A stretch of DNA of 64,000 nt, taken from assembly GCA_023488455.1 (NCBI GenBank), contig JAMDDV010000010.1, positions 1-64,000 of the forward strand, given 5' to 3'. The notes under the pieces were generated by a model. The model had not been told where the DNA came from and made no database searches. It worked only from the letters and a program-made list of their open reading frames with translations. The DNA is from Actinomycetota bacterium (GTDB lineage: Bacteria > Actinomycetota > Humimicrobiia > Hakubellales > JAMDDV01). The number at the start of each line of letters is the position of its first letter. Position 1 is the first letter of the stretch. Below, one piece after another: positions 9,001 through 17,870 of the stretch. Both the position numbers and the translations under genes were made by a program.

Positions 9001-10256
9001 TGTTCAGGTTGTTTCGCAACATCTTCAAAATAAAGGATATTCGCAACAAGGTACTGTTCACCCTTTTTATATTGCTGGTGTACAGACTTGGTGCGAGCAT
9101 CCCAGTGCCGGGCATTGATCTCGAGCAGATTCAACATTTTTTTGAAGAAGGTATTTTTGGGTTTCTGGATCTCTTCAGCGGCGGGGCCTTGTCAAATTTC
9201 GCAGTTTTTTCGCTTGGCATCATGCCGTATATCACATCATCGATCATCATGCAGCTTTTACAGATGGTCATTCCCAAGATTGAACAGTGGGCAAAGGAAG
9301 GCGAATCCGGCCGCAAGAGAATACAGCAGATATCCAGGTATATGACTGTCGGCCTAGCGCTATTTCAATCAACTGCAATGGTCTTTTTCTTCAGGGGTGC
9401 TATTAAGAATTTCACAATGATGAACGTCATCCTAATGATAGCAACGCTAACTGCAGGGACTGCGCTGATTATGTGGCTCGGTGAGTTGATTACTCAGAAA
9501 GGGATTGGCAACGGTATTTCGTTAATTATCTTCACAAGCATTATTTCCCGTTTTCTTCCGGCAGTTGTGCAGATGTTCAGGGTGTGGGAGACCAATATCG
9601 TCAGTATTATAGTAATGGGAATCCTTGCTGTTGTCGTTATCGCCGGGATAGTTATTATGACTCAGGGCGAGAGGAAGATAACGGTTCAATACGCAAAGCA
9701 GGTGAGAGGCCGCAGGATATATGGCGGGCGCGGGACCTATATTCCGATGAAGGTAAATACTGCTGGCGTGATTCCTGTTATTTTCGCATCTTCAATGCTG
9801 CTTTTTCCGGCGATGATCGCCAGGTTTTTACCGTATCCTTGGCTTCAGACGATCGCAAACATACTCTCTCCCGGGGCAAGGAATGAGATTAACTGGATTT
9901 ACATCGCACTTTATGCGGTCCTCATAGTCGCATTTACCTATTTTTATTCTGCAGTCGTGTTTAACCCGCTGGATATTGCGGATAACTTCAGGAAGTACGG
10001 TGGTTTTGTCCCCGGGATCAGGCCAGGTAAGCCAACTGCAAGCTACCTGAGCCGCATATTGAACAGGATAACGTTGCCAGGGTCGATCTTCCTGGCGATT
10101 ATTGCGGTTCTACCCGAGGTACTATATGCCACGCTTGGTATACCGTTCAGGTTTGGTGGGACATCGTTAATAATAGTAGTTGGTGTTGCCCTGGAGACCA
10201 TGAAGGCTCTCGAATCACAACTGATAATGCGCGATTACGAAGGGTTTTTGAAATGA
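9000..10256 (+). CDS. secY: Protein translocase subunit SecY
   Basis: SecY (418 aa) is the channel subunit of the SecYEG translocon in the cytoplasmic membrane. About ten hydrophobic segments are visible, with the plug region near GIFGFLDLFSGGALSNF and the cytosolic loop RGRRIYGGRGTYIPMKVNTA. The start is GTG 9000, sharing a base with the rplO stop. The end overlaps adk by four bases (ATGA). Confidence 0.97.
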   Translation: MFRLFRNIFKIKDIRNKVLFTLFILLVYRLGASIPVPGIDLEQIQHFFEEGIFGFLDLFSGGALSNFAVFSLGIMPYITSSIIMQLLQMVIPKIEQWAKEGESGRKRIQQISRYMTVGLALFQSTAMVFFFRGAIKNFTMMNVILMIATLTAGTALIMWLGELITQKGIGNGISLIIFTSIISRFLPAVVQMFRVWETNIVSIIVMGILAVVVIAGIVIMTQGERKITVQYAKQVRGRRIYGGRGTYIPMKVNTAGVIPVIFASSMLLFPAMIARFLPYPWLQTIANILSPGARNEINWIYIALYAVLIVAFTYFYSAVVFNPLDIADNFRKYGGFVPGIRPGKPTASYLSRILNRITLPGSIFLAIIAVLPEVLYATLGIPFRFGGTSLIIVVGVALETMKALESQLIMRDYEGFLK

Positions 10257-10900
10257 TCCTGGTGATCTTTGGTCCTCCCGGAGCAGGTAAGGGAACGCAG
10301 TCCAGGCTTATTGCTGATGAGCTAAAAGTCTTGCATATTTCAACGGGTGATATCCTGCGTGATGCCATAGGGAGACAGACGGAGCTCGGCAAGAAGGCCA
10401 GCGATTATATGGATGCGGGTGAGCTCGTGCCCGATGATCTGGTGAGCAGTATGATATTTGAGAGGATCAAGGAGCCTGACGCGGATGCAGGGTTCATCCT
10501 GGACGGTTATCCAAGAAATGTGAAGCAGGCCATTGAGCTGGACAGGATGCTTGAATTGCTGTCAAAGAAGGTAGATCTGGTAGTGAACGTTGTTATATCA
10601 GACGAGGAGATAATCAGGCGTCTTTCCGGAAGGAGGGTATGCGATCTGTGTGGTAGGGTTACGCATGTTGAGTATGACCCGCAGGCCAATTTAGATGTAT
10701 GTGATGTCTGTGGAGGGGATTTAAAAACAAGAATGGATGATACTCCAGAGGCCATAAAGAACAGGCTTAAGGTTTATTACAACCAAACGCTTCCCGTTCT
10801 GGACTACTATAGGGCGAAGGGCATTGTGAAAGATGCAAATGGATGGGGAGAGAAGGATAATATTTTTTCTGAGATTATTGGTTTGATTAAAAAAAAATGA
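10253..10900 (+). CDS. adk: Adenylate kinase, zinc-lid type
   Basis: Adenylate kinase (215 aa) interconverts ATP+AMP and 2 ADP. It has the P-loop GPPGAGKGTQ at residues 7-16, the AMP-binding STGDILR and DGYPRN, and a LID with cysteines at 130, 133, 150 and 153 that should bind zinc, as in Gram-positive enzymes. ATG 10253 overlaps secY and the end overlaps map, each by four bases, implying coupled translation. Confidence 0.97.
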   Translation: MILVIFGPPGAGKGTQSRLIADELKVLHISTGDILRDAIGRQTELGKKASDYMDAGELVPDDLVSSMIFERIKEPDADAGFILDGYPRNVKQAIELDRMLELLSKKVDLVVNVVISDEEIIRRLSGRRVCDLCGRVTHVEYDPQANLDVCDVCGGDLKTRMDDTPEAIKNRLKVYYNQTLPVLDYYRAKGIVKDANGWGEKDNIFSEIIGLIKKK

Positions 10901-11646
10901 TCGCTGTACGCTCAAAGAAGGAGATAGCCAGGATAGCTGAAGCTGGTAAGATAGTGGCGGAGATTCTGGAGATAATTAACAAGAGTATAAGGCCAGGCGT
11001 TTTGACAATAAGCCTGGATGAGATATCTGAAAACATAATAAAAAAAAGAGGTGCTCGACCTGCATTCAAGGGTTACCGCGGGTTTCCAAGGACCGTCTGT
11101 GTGGAGATAAACGAAGTAGTTGTACACGGCATTCCGGACGATACACCACTTAAAGAGGGTGATATTGTAGGAATTGATGTTGGGGTGCAGAAGTCAGGCT
11201 ATTTTGCTGATGCAACAGTTACCTTTCCAGTTGGCAATGTTGATGATCGGGCAAAGCGGCTAATTGAGGTGGCCAGGGAATCGCTCTATGCGGGGATTTG
11301 CGAATGCGTTGAGGGAAATCGTATTTCGGATATTTCACATGCGGTACAATTAGTGGCTGAGTCAAACGGATTTTCAGTAGTAAAGAATTATGCGGGTCAC
11401 GGTATAGGGACGCGGATGCACGAGGAACCGCAGATATTGAACTATAGTTCTGCAAATGTCGGGCCTGAGATCAAGAGCGGGATGGTTTTTGCCGTTGAGC
11501 CAATGATCAATGAGGGCTCTGATGATACTGAGGTCTTGGGCGATGGGTGGACAGTGGTTACGAAGGATAGAAAGTTGTCCGCTCATTTTGAGCATACGGT
11601 AGCTGTTAACGGTGATAGACCATTAATTTTAACCGAATTTTGTTGA
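10897..11646 (+). CDS. map: Methionine aminopeptidase, type I
   Basis: MetAP (249 aa) removes the initiator methionine from nascent proteins. The dinuclear metal ligands appear in GIDVGVQKSGYFADAT (Asp, Asp), GHGIGTRMHEEP (His), FAVEPMINEG (Glu) and SAHFEHTVAV (Glu). The short length, without an N-terminal zinc extension, fits subtype Ia. ATG 10897 overlaps adk. A 63-base gap separates it from infA. Confidence 0.97.
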   Translation: MIAVRSKKEIARIAEAGKIVAEILEIINKSIRPGVLTISLDEISENIIKKRGARPAFKGYRGFPRTVCVEINEVVVHGIPDDTPLKEGDIVGIDVGVQKSGYFADATVTFPVGNVDDRAKRLIEVARESLYAGICECVEGNRISDISHAVQLVAESNGFSVVKNYAGHGIGTRMHEEPQILNYSSANVGPEIKSGMVFAVEPMINEGSDDTEVLGDGWTVVTKDRKLSAHFEHTVAVNGDRPLILTEFC

Positions 11647-11709
11647 TATATATATGTATGGTTGATAAAATATCGCTTTGCGTTTTTAGCAACCGAAAGG
11701 AGTTAAAAG

Positions 11710-11931
11710 ATCGCAAAGAAAGAAGATTCGATAGAAGTTGAGGGCACGGTTTTAGAAACGCTACCAAATGCAATGTTCAGGGTCGAGCTGGATAACGGGC
11801 ATAAAGTGCTGGCTCACATCTCCGGAAAGATGCGAATGCACTACATCAGGATCTTACCTGGTGACCGGGTTGTGATTGAACTTTCGCCTTACGACCTTTC
11901 CAGGGGTCGAATACTTTATAGGTATAAATAG
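11710..11931 (+). CDS. infA: Translation initiation factor IF-1, apparent AUC start
   Basis: IF-1 (73 aa) blocks the ribosomal A site during initiation. After the first codon the product reads [20 protein letters not shown], with [19 protein letters not shown] and the normal IF-1 C-terminus, so the gene is complete. No ATG, GTG or TTG lies in frame upstream: a TAA occurs at 11704-11706 and only AAG and ATC separate it from the conserved Ala-Lys-Lys. ATC at 11710 sits seven bases after AAAGGAG (11696-11702), the position of a normal start. I infer AUC initiation. This is one of the strongest cases of a rare start codon in the window. Confidence 0.93.
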   Translation: MAKKEDSIEVEGTVLETLPNAMFRVELDNGHKVLAHISGKMRMHYIRILPGDRVVIELSPYDLSRGRILYRYK

Positions 11932-11939
11932 GAGTTGTG

Positions 11940-12053
11940 ATGAAGGTAAGACCATCGGTAAAGAAGATATGTGAAAAATGTAAGATCATAAAACGTGAGG
12001 GTAAGGTGCGGGTGATCTGCACCAATCCACGCCATAAACAGAAGCAGGGTTAG
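11940..12053 (+). CDS. rpmJ: 50S ribosomal protein L36
   Basis: L36 (37 aa) is the smallest 50S protein. It begins [15 protein letters not shown] and has Cys11, Cys14, Cys27 and His32 as zinc ligands, so it is the zinc form. The start is ATG 11940, after AGGAGTTGTG at 11930-11939. It lies between infA and rpsM, the standard position in Gram-positive alpha operons. Confidence 0.96.
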   Translation: MKVRPSVKKICEKCKIIKREGKVRVICTNPRHKQKQG

Positions 12054-12068
12054 GCTTAGGAGGAGAAT

Positions 12069-12440
12069 TTGGCTCGAATAGCTGGAATAGACATACCCAG
12101 GGATAAACATGTCGAGATAGCGCTTACATATATATATGGCATTGGACGACCGCAAGCAAAGAAAATTCTGGATGCTACTAACATCAAGGGAGATGTCCAG
12201 GTAAAAAACCTGACCGATGACGAAGTTAATAAGATAAGGGATTATATCAACCAAAACCTGAAGATAGAGGGCGACCTTAAGCGTGAGATCTCACAGAACG
12301 TAAAAAGATTAATGGAGATAGGTTCGTATAGAGGGCTTCGCCACAGGAGGGGGCTGCCGGTTCGCGGTCAGAGAACGCACACAAATGCGCGCACCAGAAA
12401 AGGAAAGCCCAAGACTGTTGGGATAAAGCACAAGAAGTAA
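12069..12440 (+). CDS. rpsM: 30S ribosomal protein S13
   Basis: S13 (123 aa) is in the 30S head, touching P-site tRNA and bridge B1. It starts [20 protein letters not shown], with the helix-two-turn-helix [12 protein letters not shown] and C-terminal [20 protein letters not shown]. The start is TTG 12069, behind AGGAG at 12061-12065. Confidence 0.97.
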   Translation: MARIAGIDIPRDKHVEIALTYIYGIGRPQAKKILDATNIKGDVQVKNLTDDEVNKIRDYINQNLKIEGDLKREISQNVKRLMEIGSYRGLRHRRGLPVRGQRTHTNARTRKGKPKTVGIKHKK

Positions 12441-12474
12441 ATTCTTATAGTTTAATCACAGGAGGTTAAAAAAC

Positions 12475-12879
12475 TTGCCAAAACAAGCAAGTACAGGAAA
12501 GAAAAAGGTTACCAGGAAAAAAGTTAAGAAGAACATATTGTATGGAGCTGCTTATATACAATCGACTTTTAATAATACGATCGTAACCATAACCGACCAG
12601 GAAGGGAATACCATCTCCTGGGGTAGCGCGGGAAGCCTTGGATTCAAGGGATCACGTAAAAGCACTCCCTTTGCTGCTCAAATGGCTGCTGAGGCGGCTG
12701 CAAGAAAGGCCCAGGAGCATGGGCTGAAAAAGGTGGATGTGTTTGTGAAGGGTTCAGGTTCGGGTAGGGAAACAGCAATCAGGTCATTGCAGGCTGCGGG
12801 TCTGGAGGTTGGAGCCATTAATGATGTCACTCCGATTCCGCATAACGGATGCAGGCCAAGGAAAAGAAGGAGGGTCTAG
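12475..12879 (+). CDS. rpsK: 30S ribosomal protein S11
   Basis: S11 (134 aa) is a 30S platform protein. The C-terminal [18 protein letters not shown] and the central [18 protein letters not shown] are diagnostic. The start is TTG 12475, after AGGAGG at 12460-12465. It abuts rpsD with no intergenic base. Confidence 0.97.
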   Translation: MPKQASTGKKKVTRKKVKKNILYGAAYIQSTFNNTIVTITDQEGNTISWGSAGSLGFKGSRKSTPFAAQMAAEAAARKAQEHGLKKVDVFVKGSGSGRETAIRSLQAAGLEVGAINDVTPIPHNGCRPRKRRRV

Positions 12880-13506
12880 TTGGCCAGGAATATTGAGCCT
12901 GCATGTAAAATTTGCAGGAGGGAAAAAGATAAAATTTTCTTGAAGGGTGAGAGATGCTTGACGGATAAATGCGCATTCACGAGACGTCCTTATCCGCCAG
13001 GTGAGAAGGGTCATACCCGTCCTCGCGAGACCGAGTACCTGATTCAGCTCCGTGAAAAGCAGAAGGCGAAGCGCTATTACGGTCTCATGGAGGAACAGTT
13101 TCACAATACATATAAGAAAGCCACAAGGCAAAAAGGCATTACAGGAGAGAATCTATTAAGGCTGCTTGAGATGAGGCTTGATAATGTGGTCTATCTGCTT
13201 GGACTTGCGATGTCCAGAGACCATGCCAGGCAGCTGGTCAACCACGGCCATATTATGGTAAATGACAGAAAGACGGATATATCCTCATATCAGCTCAAGC
13301 CAGATGACGTTGTGCAGGTTGTTGAAAAGAGCAGAGGGCTGGATCAGATCACTGCTTCGCTTGAGAGCAGCTCATCGCATGAAAGACCCCAGTGGCTGGA
13401 ATTTGATAAACAAAATTTAAAAGGTACTGTGCTTCGCCCGCCTACCAGGGGCGAGATTACCATTCCCGTTAGTGAACAGTTGATCGTGGAATTATATTCT
13501 AAGTGA
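12880..13506 (+). CDS. rpsD: 30S ribosomal protein S4, zinc-binding type
   Basis: S4 (208 aa) nucleates 30S assembly and helps unwind mRNA. Cysteines 9, 12, 26 and 31 near the N-terminus form the zinc site of the C+ form. The S4 RNA-binding domain follows (LEMRLDNVVYLLGLAMSRDH, then VNHGHIMVND). The start is TTG 12880, with AAGGAGG at 12866-12872. Confidence 0.97.
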   Translation: MARNIEPACKICRREKDKIFLKGERCLTDKCAFTRRPYPPGEKGHTRPRETEYLIQLREKQKAKRYYGLMEEQFHNTYKKATRQKGITGENLLRLLEMRLDNVVYLLGLAMSRDHARQLVNHGHIMVNDRKTDISSYQLKPDDVVQVVEKSRGLDQITASLESSSSHERPQWLEFDKQNLKGTVLRPPTRGEITIPVSEQLIVELYSK

Positions 13507-13525
13507 TTCTAAGGGGGAAACGTTA

Positions 13526-14455
13526 GTGTTAACAATGCAAAAACCTGAGGTTAAGATAGAAAAGCTAGATGGAAATGAAGGTCTGTTCGTGATCGAACCG
13601 TTAGAACAGGGGTTCGGTCATACCCTTGGCAATTCCTTAAGAAGAGTACTGCTTTCTTCAATTCAGGGCGCGGCCATAACCTCGATAAAGATAAATGGTG
13701 TGCTACATGAATTCTCCACGATCGATGGAGTTAAGGAAGATACAACTGAACTCATATTAAATTTGAAGAAGGTCGTCGTGGACTGCAAGTCGGAGGAGCC
13801 TGTGAAAATGCAACTTTCCAAGATGGGGCCAGGAGAAGTGTTGGCGGGCGATATTGATGCCCCGAGCGAGATAGAGATTATTAATAAGGATCTTTATCTT
13901 GCACATCTTGAGAATGACGCAATGCTCGAGATTGAGATGACCGTTAAGAGAGGCCGCGGTTACCTGACAGCTGATGAGAACAAGACCGGAAAGGAGTCTA
14001 TTGGTGAGATACCAATCGATTCGATATTCTCACCGGTACTCCGCGTTAACTATGAGGTGACCGCGACCAGGGTCGGTCAGAGAACAGACTTTGATAAACT
14101 GGCGATATCCATAAGGACTAATGGAAGCATACCGCCAAAAGATGCTTTGAGCCAGGCAGCCAAAATAGTGAATGAGCATATGATTCTTTTGATTGATATC
14201 TCAGAAAAAAGCGAAGAGGAAAAGGTGTTCGAGGGACCTGAGGATGTACAGGTTGATGATTCGCTGCCTCCGATCGAGGAGCTGGAGCTTTCCGCCAGGT
14301 CGTTCAATTGCCTTAAGCGCGAAGGAATTGATACGGTAGGCAAGCTTATTACCTACTCAGAGCAAGATCTGCTGGATATCAAAAATTTTGGACAGAAATC
14401 GATCGAAGAGGTCAAGGAGAAGTTGAATGATATGGGCCTCTTGTTAAGAGAATAA
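13526..14455 (+). CDS. rpoA: DNA-directed RNA polymerase subunit alpha
   Basis: RpoA (309 aa) dimerises to start RNA polymerase assembly. The N-terminal domain includes GFGHTLGNSLRRVLLSSIQG. A C-terminal domain (about 245-309) carries the helix-hairpin-helix LITYSEQDLLDIKNFGQKSI that contacts UP elements and activators. The start is GTG 13526, eight bases after AAGGGGG; an ATG at 13535 is less well spaced. Confidence 0.97.
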   Translation: MLTMQKPEVKIEKLDGNEGLFVIEPLEQGFGHTLGNSLRRVLLSSIQGAAITSIKINGVLHEFSTIDGVKEDTTELILNLKKVVVDCKSEEPVKMQLSKMGPGEVLAGDIDAPSEIEIINKDLYLAHLENDAMLEIEMTVKRGRGYLTADENKTGKESIGEIPIDSIFSPVLRVNYEVTATRVGQRTDFDKLAISIRTNGSIPPKDALSQAAKIVNEHMILLIDISEKSEEEKVFEGPEDVQVDDSLPPIEELELSARSFNCLKREGIDTVGKLITYSEQDLLDIKNFGQKSIEEVKEKLNDMGLLLRE

Positions 14456-14475
14456 GAGAAGGGAAAAATTTAGTT

Positions 14476-14826
14476 ATGGTGAAGCCCAAAAAAGGCAGGA
14501 GGTTGGGCGGCGATAGCGCTCATCAGAAGGCGATCATAAGGAATCTAGCCCTTTCTTTGATTGAGTATGAAAGGGTAAAGACGACTGAGGCAAAAGCCAG
14601 GATGACGAGGATGCTGGTTGAGCGCGCAGTTCACGTGGCAAAAAAAGGAGACCTGGCCTCAAGACGTAGATGTATTCAGATTTTAGGTAACGCAAAAGGG
14701 GCAAAGAAGCTGGTCGAGGAGATTGCACCAAAATACGCGGATGTATCGAGCGGCTATACCAGGATCGTCAAGATCGGGAACCGTCTTGGGGATAATGCGC
14801 CGATAGTTTTTTTAGAGTTTGTTTGA
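14476..14826 (+). CDS. rplQ: 50S ribosomal protein L17
   Basis: L17 (116 aa) lies near the tunnel exit. The N-terminal KGRRLGGDSAHQKAIIRNLA matches the family motif (LGR.SHR) in a slightly divergent form, and the C-terminus RIVKIGNRLGDNAPIVFLE is typical. The start is ATG 14476, after GAAGGG at 14459-14464. It ends the alpha operon and is followed at once by truA. Confidence 0.96.
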   Translation: MVKPKKGRRLGGDSAHQKAIIRNLALSLIEYERVKTTEAKARMTRMLVERAVHVAKKGDLASRRRCIQILGNAKGAKKLVEEIAPKYADVSSGYTRIVKIGNRLGDNAPIVFLEFV

Positions 14827-14842
14827 TTGATATTAGCTATTT

Positions 14843-15574
14843 ATGCCAAATTACAAGTTGATTGTAGAGTATGATGGTAATAATTATAGCGGTTTTCAAA
14901 GGCAGCCAGGTTTAAGAACTATAGAAGACGAGATCGTTGGAAACTTAATAAGAATTCTGCAGGAAGAAGTAAAGATTGCTTATGCTGGCAGGACGGATGC
15001 AGGGGTTTCAGCAACCAATCAGGTAATTAGTTTCAAAACTCAGCAGCTTTTGGAAGAGAGAAGATTTCGCTGGTCGCTTAACTCAATTCTTCCTGAAGAT
15101 ATAGTGGTTAAGTCAGTCCAGGAGGTTCCGTTGGAATTTCACGCAAGGCGCTCGGCAAGGTACCGTGAGTACACATACTATATATTAAATAGAGGTTATC
15201 CGAGCGCGTTTGGCAGGCGATATCTCTTTGAGACAAGGAAACTGGATATTGAAGCCATGATCTGTGGTGCTAACTACCTGGTGGGCAGGCATGATTTCAG
15301 ATCGTTTTGCAAGCCTAGCTCAAGTGTCAGGAATACAATAAGGGAGCTTGTTTCAGTAACCTGTAAGCGGGAGTTTGATTTTGTTGTTTTAGTCTTTAAG
15401 GCTAATTCGTTTCTGCACCAGATGGTCAGGATGATGATTGGTGCAATATTAAAAGTTGGTCTTGGCAAAGCTGTGCCTGAGGATGTACGTGATCTGTTAA
15501 GCATAAAGCGGTCAACAGTGCTGTGCAGCCCTGTTGAGCCACAGGGTCTCTTCCTGACTGGTGTGGAATATTGA
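14843..15574 (+). CDS. truA: tRNA pseudouridine(38-40) synthase TruA
   Basis: TruA (243 aa) isomerises uridines 38-40 in tRNA anticodon stem-loops. The catalytic Asp lies in YAGRTDAGVSATNQV (about residue 52), and the C-terminal SFLHQMVRMMIGAI motif is present. ATG 14843 is 17 bases after rplQ. No strong ribosome binding site is visible, so it may rely on read-through translation. Confidence 0.96.
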   Translation: MPNYKLIVEYDGNNYSGFQRQPGLRTIEDEIVGNLIRILQEEVKIAYAGRTDAGVSATNQVISFKTQQLLEERRFRWSLNSILPEDIVVKSVQEVPLEFHARRSARYREYTYYILNRGYPSAFGRRYLFETRKLDIEAMICGANYLVGRHDFRSFCKPSSSVRNTIRELVSVTCKREFDFVVLVFKANSFLHQMVRMMIGAILKVGLGKAVPEDVRDLLSIKRSTVLCSPVEPQGLFLTGVEY

Positions 15575-15625
15575 TCAGAATTTCTTATTAATTAAGCATG
15601 AAAGGTTCATCGGGAAAAGGTAGAA

Positions 15626-16054
15626 ATGAAAACATATGTTACTAAGGTAAAGGATATAGAGAGAAAATGGTACCTGGTGGATGCCGCAGGCCAGACACTT
15701 GGCAGGCTTTGCAGCAAGGTGGCAACCATGCTAATGGGCAAGAATAAACCCATTTTCACCAATAACCTGGATGTGGGTGACTTTGTGATCGTTATAAATG
15801 CTGAGAAGGTGGTTTTGAGGGGCAAGAAAGCAGTTGAGAAAAAATATATTCATCACACGGGCTACCCAGGCGGGTTGATCGAGGAAAAATATGCGTCACT
15901 TTTAGCGCGCAAGCCCGAGTTTGTGGTGGAGAAGGCTATTAGAAATATGTTGCCCCAAAACAGGCTTGGTAGGGCAATGTTCAAAAAGTTAAACGTATAT
16001 CGCGGCGAATCACATCCTCATCAGGCGCAAAAGCCGATAGCGATAGACATTTAA
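15626..16054 (+). CDS. rplM: 50S ribosomal protein L13
   Basis: L13 (142 aa) is an early 50S assembly protein. [27 protein letters not shown] and the C-terminal [14 protein letters not shown] are diagnostic. The start is ATG 15626, with AAAAGGTAG upstream. It pairs with rpsI, as in almost all bacteria. Confidence 0.97.
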   Translation: MKTYVTKVKDIERKWYLVDAAGQTLGRLCSKVATMLMGKNKPIFTNNLDVGDFVIVINAEKVVLRGKKAVEKKYIHHTGYPGGLIEEKYASLLARKPEFVVEKAIRNMLPQNRLGRAMFKKLNVYRGESHPHQAQKPIAIDI

Positions 16055-16079
16055 TTTTAAGAGGTTACTGGAGGATGAT

Positions 16080-16475
16080 TTGACTGAGCAATTGATTTAT
16101 TCGGGGACGGGTAGAAGAAAAACTGCAGTAGCAAGGGTGTTTCTCAAACCCGGAGAGGGAAAGATATCAGTAAACGATAAAGATTTTGCAGCTTATTTTA
16201 AACAGGAGCTCTTGATCAAGCAGGTGAGGCTGCCCCTGGTTCTGACGGGGACCGAGAGGAGTTATGATATCAACGTCAGGGTTGTTGGTGGCGGATCCCA
16301 TGGGCAGGCAGAGGCTGTTGTACACGGAATTTCAAGAGCGCTGCTAAATATTGATGAGTCTTATAGGGCTGTATTGAGAAAAGAAGGTCTTCTGACGCGC
16401 GATCCCCGCATGAAGGAACGCAAAAAATACGGCTTGAAAAAAGCAAGGAAGAGACCACAGTATACAAAACGTTAA
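16080..16475 (+). CDS. rpsI: 30S ribosomal protein S9
   Basis: S9 (131 aa) reaches the P-site tRNA with its C-terminal tail, which ends in the conserved [12 protein letters not shown]. The N-terminal [19 protein letters not shown] is also typical. The start is TTG 16080, after CTGGAGGA at 16068-16075. It is followed 30 bases later by glmM, as in Actinobacteria. Confidence 0.97.
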   Translation: MTEQLIYSGTGRRKTAVARVFLKPGEGKISVNDKDFAAYFKQELLIKQVRLPLVLTGTERSYDINVRVVGGGSHGQAEAVVHGISRALLNIDESYRAVLRKEGLLTRDPRMKERKKYGLKKARKRPQYTKR

Positions 16476-16505
16476 TTAACGCTGGTCGGGTGATTGGAGG
16501 TAATT

Positions 16506-17858
16506 TTGCGTCGCCTTTTTGGAACTGACGGCGTTAGGGGTGTGGCAAACATAGACCTTACTCCAGAGCTTGTCTTTAAAATCGGTTTTGCTGGTGCTGA
16601 GGTAATCACTGGTAGAAGTTCAAGATCCCGAATATTGCTTGCAAGGGATACCAGGCCATCCGGTTACATGCTTGAAGACGCGCTGTCATCAGGATTATGT
16701 TCTGCTGGTGCTGATGTTTTCAAAGCTGGCATACTTTCGACACCTGCTGTCTCATATTTGACCTGTACTCAGGGTTTTGATGCTGGAGTGATGATTTCCG
16801 CTTCACACAATCAGGTGGGTGATAACGGTATCAAATTTATCTCGAGCAACGGCATGAAGCTTTCCGATGATATCGAGGAGCAGATCGAAGAAACCATCGA
16901 TTCAGATCTCAACACTTTTAAAAGACCTGCTGGCACTGATGTTGGCAGGTTTTATGATTATCCCGACGCAATCCATATATATTCTAACTACCTGTTGTCG
17001 ATTTTTGATAGCGATTTAAATAGTATGAGGATTTCGCTCGATTGTGCGAACGGATCAGCAGCAAATATAGCCCCTGCACTTTTTTTAAAGCTTGGCGCTG
17101 AGGTGCAAGCTCATAACGTTGATCTGGGCGGGTCTGAAATTAACAAGGATTGTGGGTCAACGCATCCGCAGACTATTCAACGTATCACCGTTGAAGACAG
17201 GTCTGATATTGGCCTGACCTTTGATGGCGATGCAGACAGGTGCCTGCTGGTCGATCACGAAGGCCATCTTTTGGATGGAGACCATATCCTTGCGATGAGC
17301 GCACTGCATTTCAAGAGCAAGGGAATGCTGGCCAAAAACGTTGTGATCTCCACAGAGATGGCGAATATGGGGCTTGAGGTTATGCTTGGCAAGAAACAGA
17401 TTTCACTTATTCGTACAAGGGTTGGCGATAGGTATGTGCTGGAGGAGATGTTGAAGACGGGCTCGAATTTAGGAGGAGAGCAGTCGGGTCATATAATTTT
17501 TTTGGATCGCGCGATAACTGGTGATGGTCTGATAACCGCACTGGAGGTTTTGAGGATTTTAAGGGAGACAGGACAGAATCTCAGGGAATTGGGTTCCGTG
17601 CTGACGAAATTTCCGCAGAAAATCGTTAATGCCAGGGTAGAGCACAGGGACGAGGTTATCGAGAATGATAATTTCCGAGGGCTGATCTCAGGATACTCTG
17701 ATATTCTCTCCGGCAGGGGGAGGATTGTTGTCAGGAAATCAGGCACTGAACCGGTGATCAGGATAATGGTCGAGTCTGAGAATTTAAATGAAATCGAAGA
17801 AATTGCAGGTAAAATATACTCGATGGCAATTGATATAGATAAAAACATTAAGAGATAA
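16506..17858 (+). CDS. glmM: Phosphoglucosamine mutase GlmM
   Basis: GlmM (450 aa) converts glucosamine-6-P to glucosamine-1-P for UDP-GlcNAc and peptidoglycan synthesis. It has the phosphoserine loop VMISASHNQVGDNGIKF (about residue 100), the Mg loop TFDGDADRCLLVD and the phosphate-binding RKSGTEPVIRI. The start is TTG 16506, five bases after GGAGG (16496-16500), giving the usual MRRLFGTDGVRG. The frame is open back to 16494, but that TTG is inside the binding site. Confidence 0.97.
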   Translation: MRRLFGTDGVRGVANIDLTPELVFKIGFAGAEVITGRSSRSRILLARDTRPSGYMLEDALSSGLCSAGADVFKAGILSTPAVSYLTCTQGFDAGVMISASHNQVGDNGIKFISSNGMKLSDDIEEQIEETIDSDLNTFKRPAGTDVGRFYDYPDAIHIYSNYLLSIFDSDLNSMRISLDCANGSAANIAPALFLKLGAEVQAHNVDLGGSEINKDCGSTHPQTIQRITVEDRSDIGLTFDGDADRCLLVDHEGHLLDGDHILAMSALHFKSKGMLAKNVVISTEMANMGLEVMLGKKQISLIRTRVGDRYVLEEMLKTGSNLGGEQSGHIIFLDRAITGDGLITALEVLRILRETGQNLRELGSVLTKFPQKIVNARVEHRDEVIENDNFRGLISGYSDILSGRGRIVVRKSGTEPVIRIMVESENLNEIEEIAGKIYSMAIDIDKNIKR

Positions 17859-17870
17859 GAGGGGGGCACG

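Noticed and set aside
17859..17870. glmS ribozyme leader
   Set aside because: Only 12 bases separate glmM and glmS, far too short for the ribozyme.
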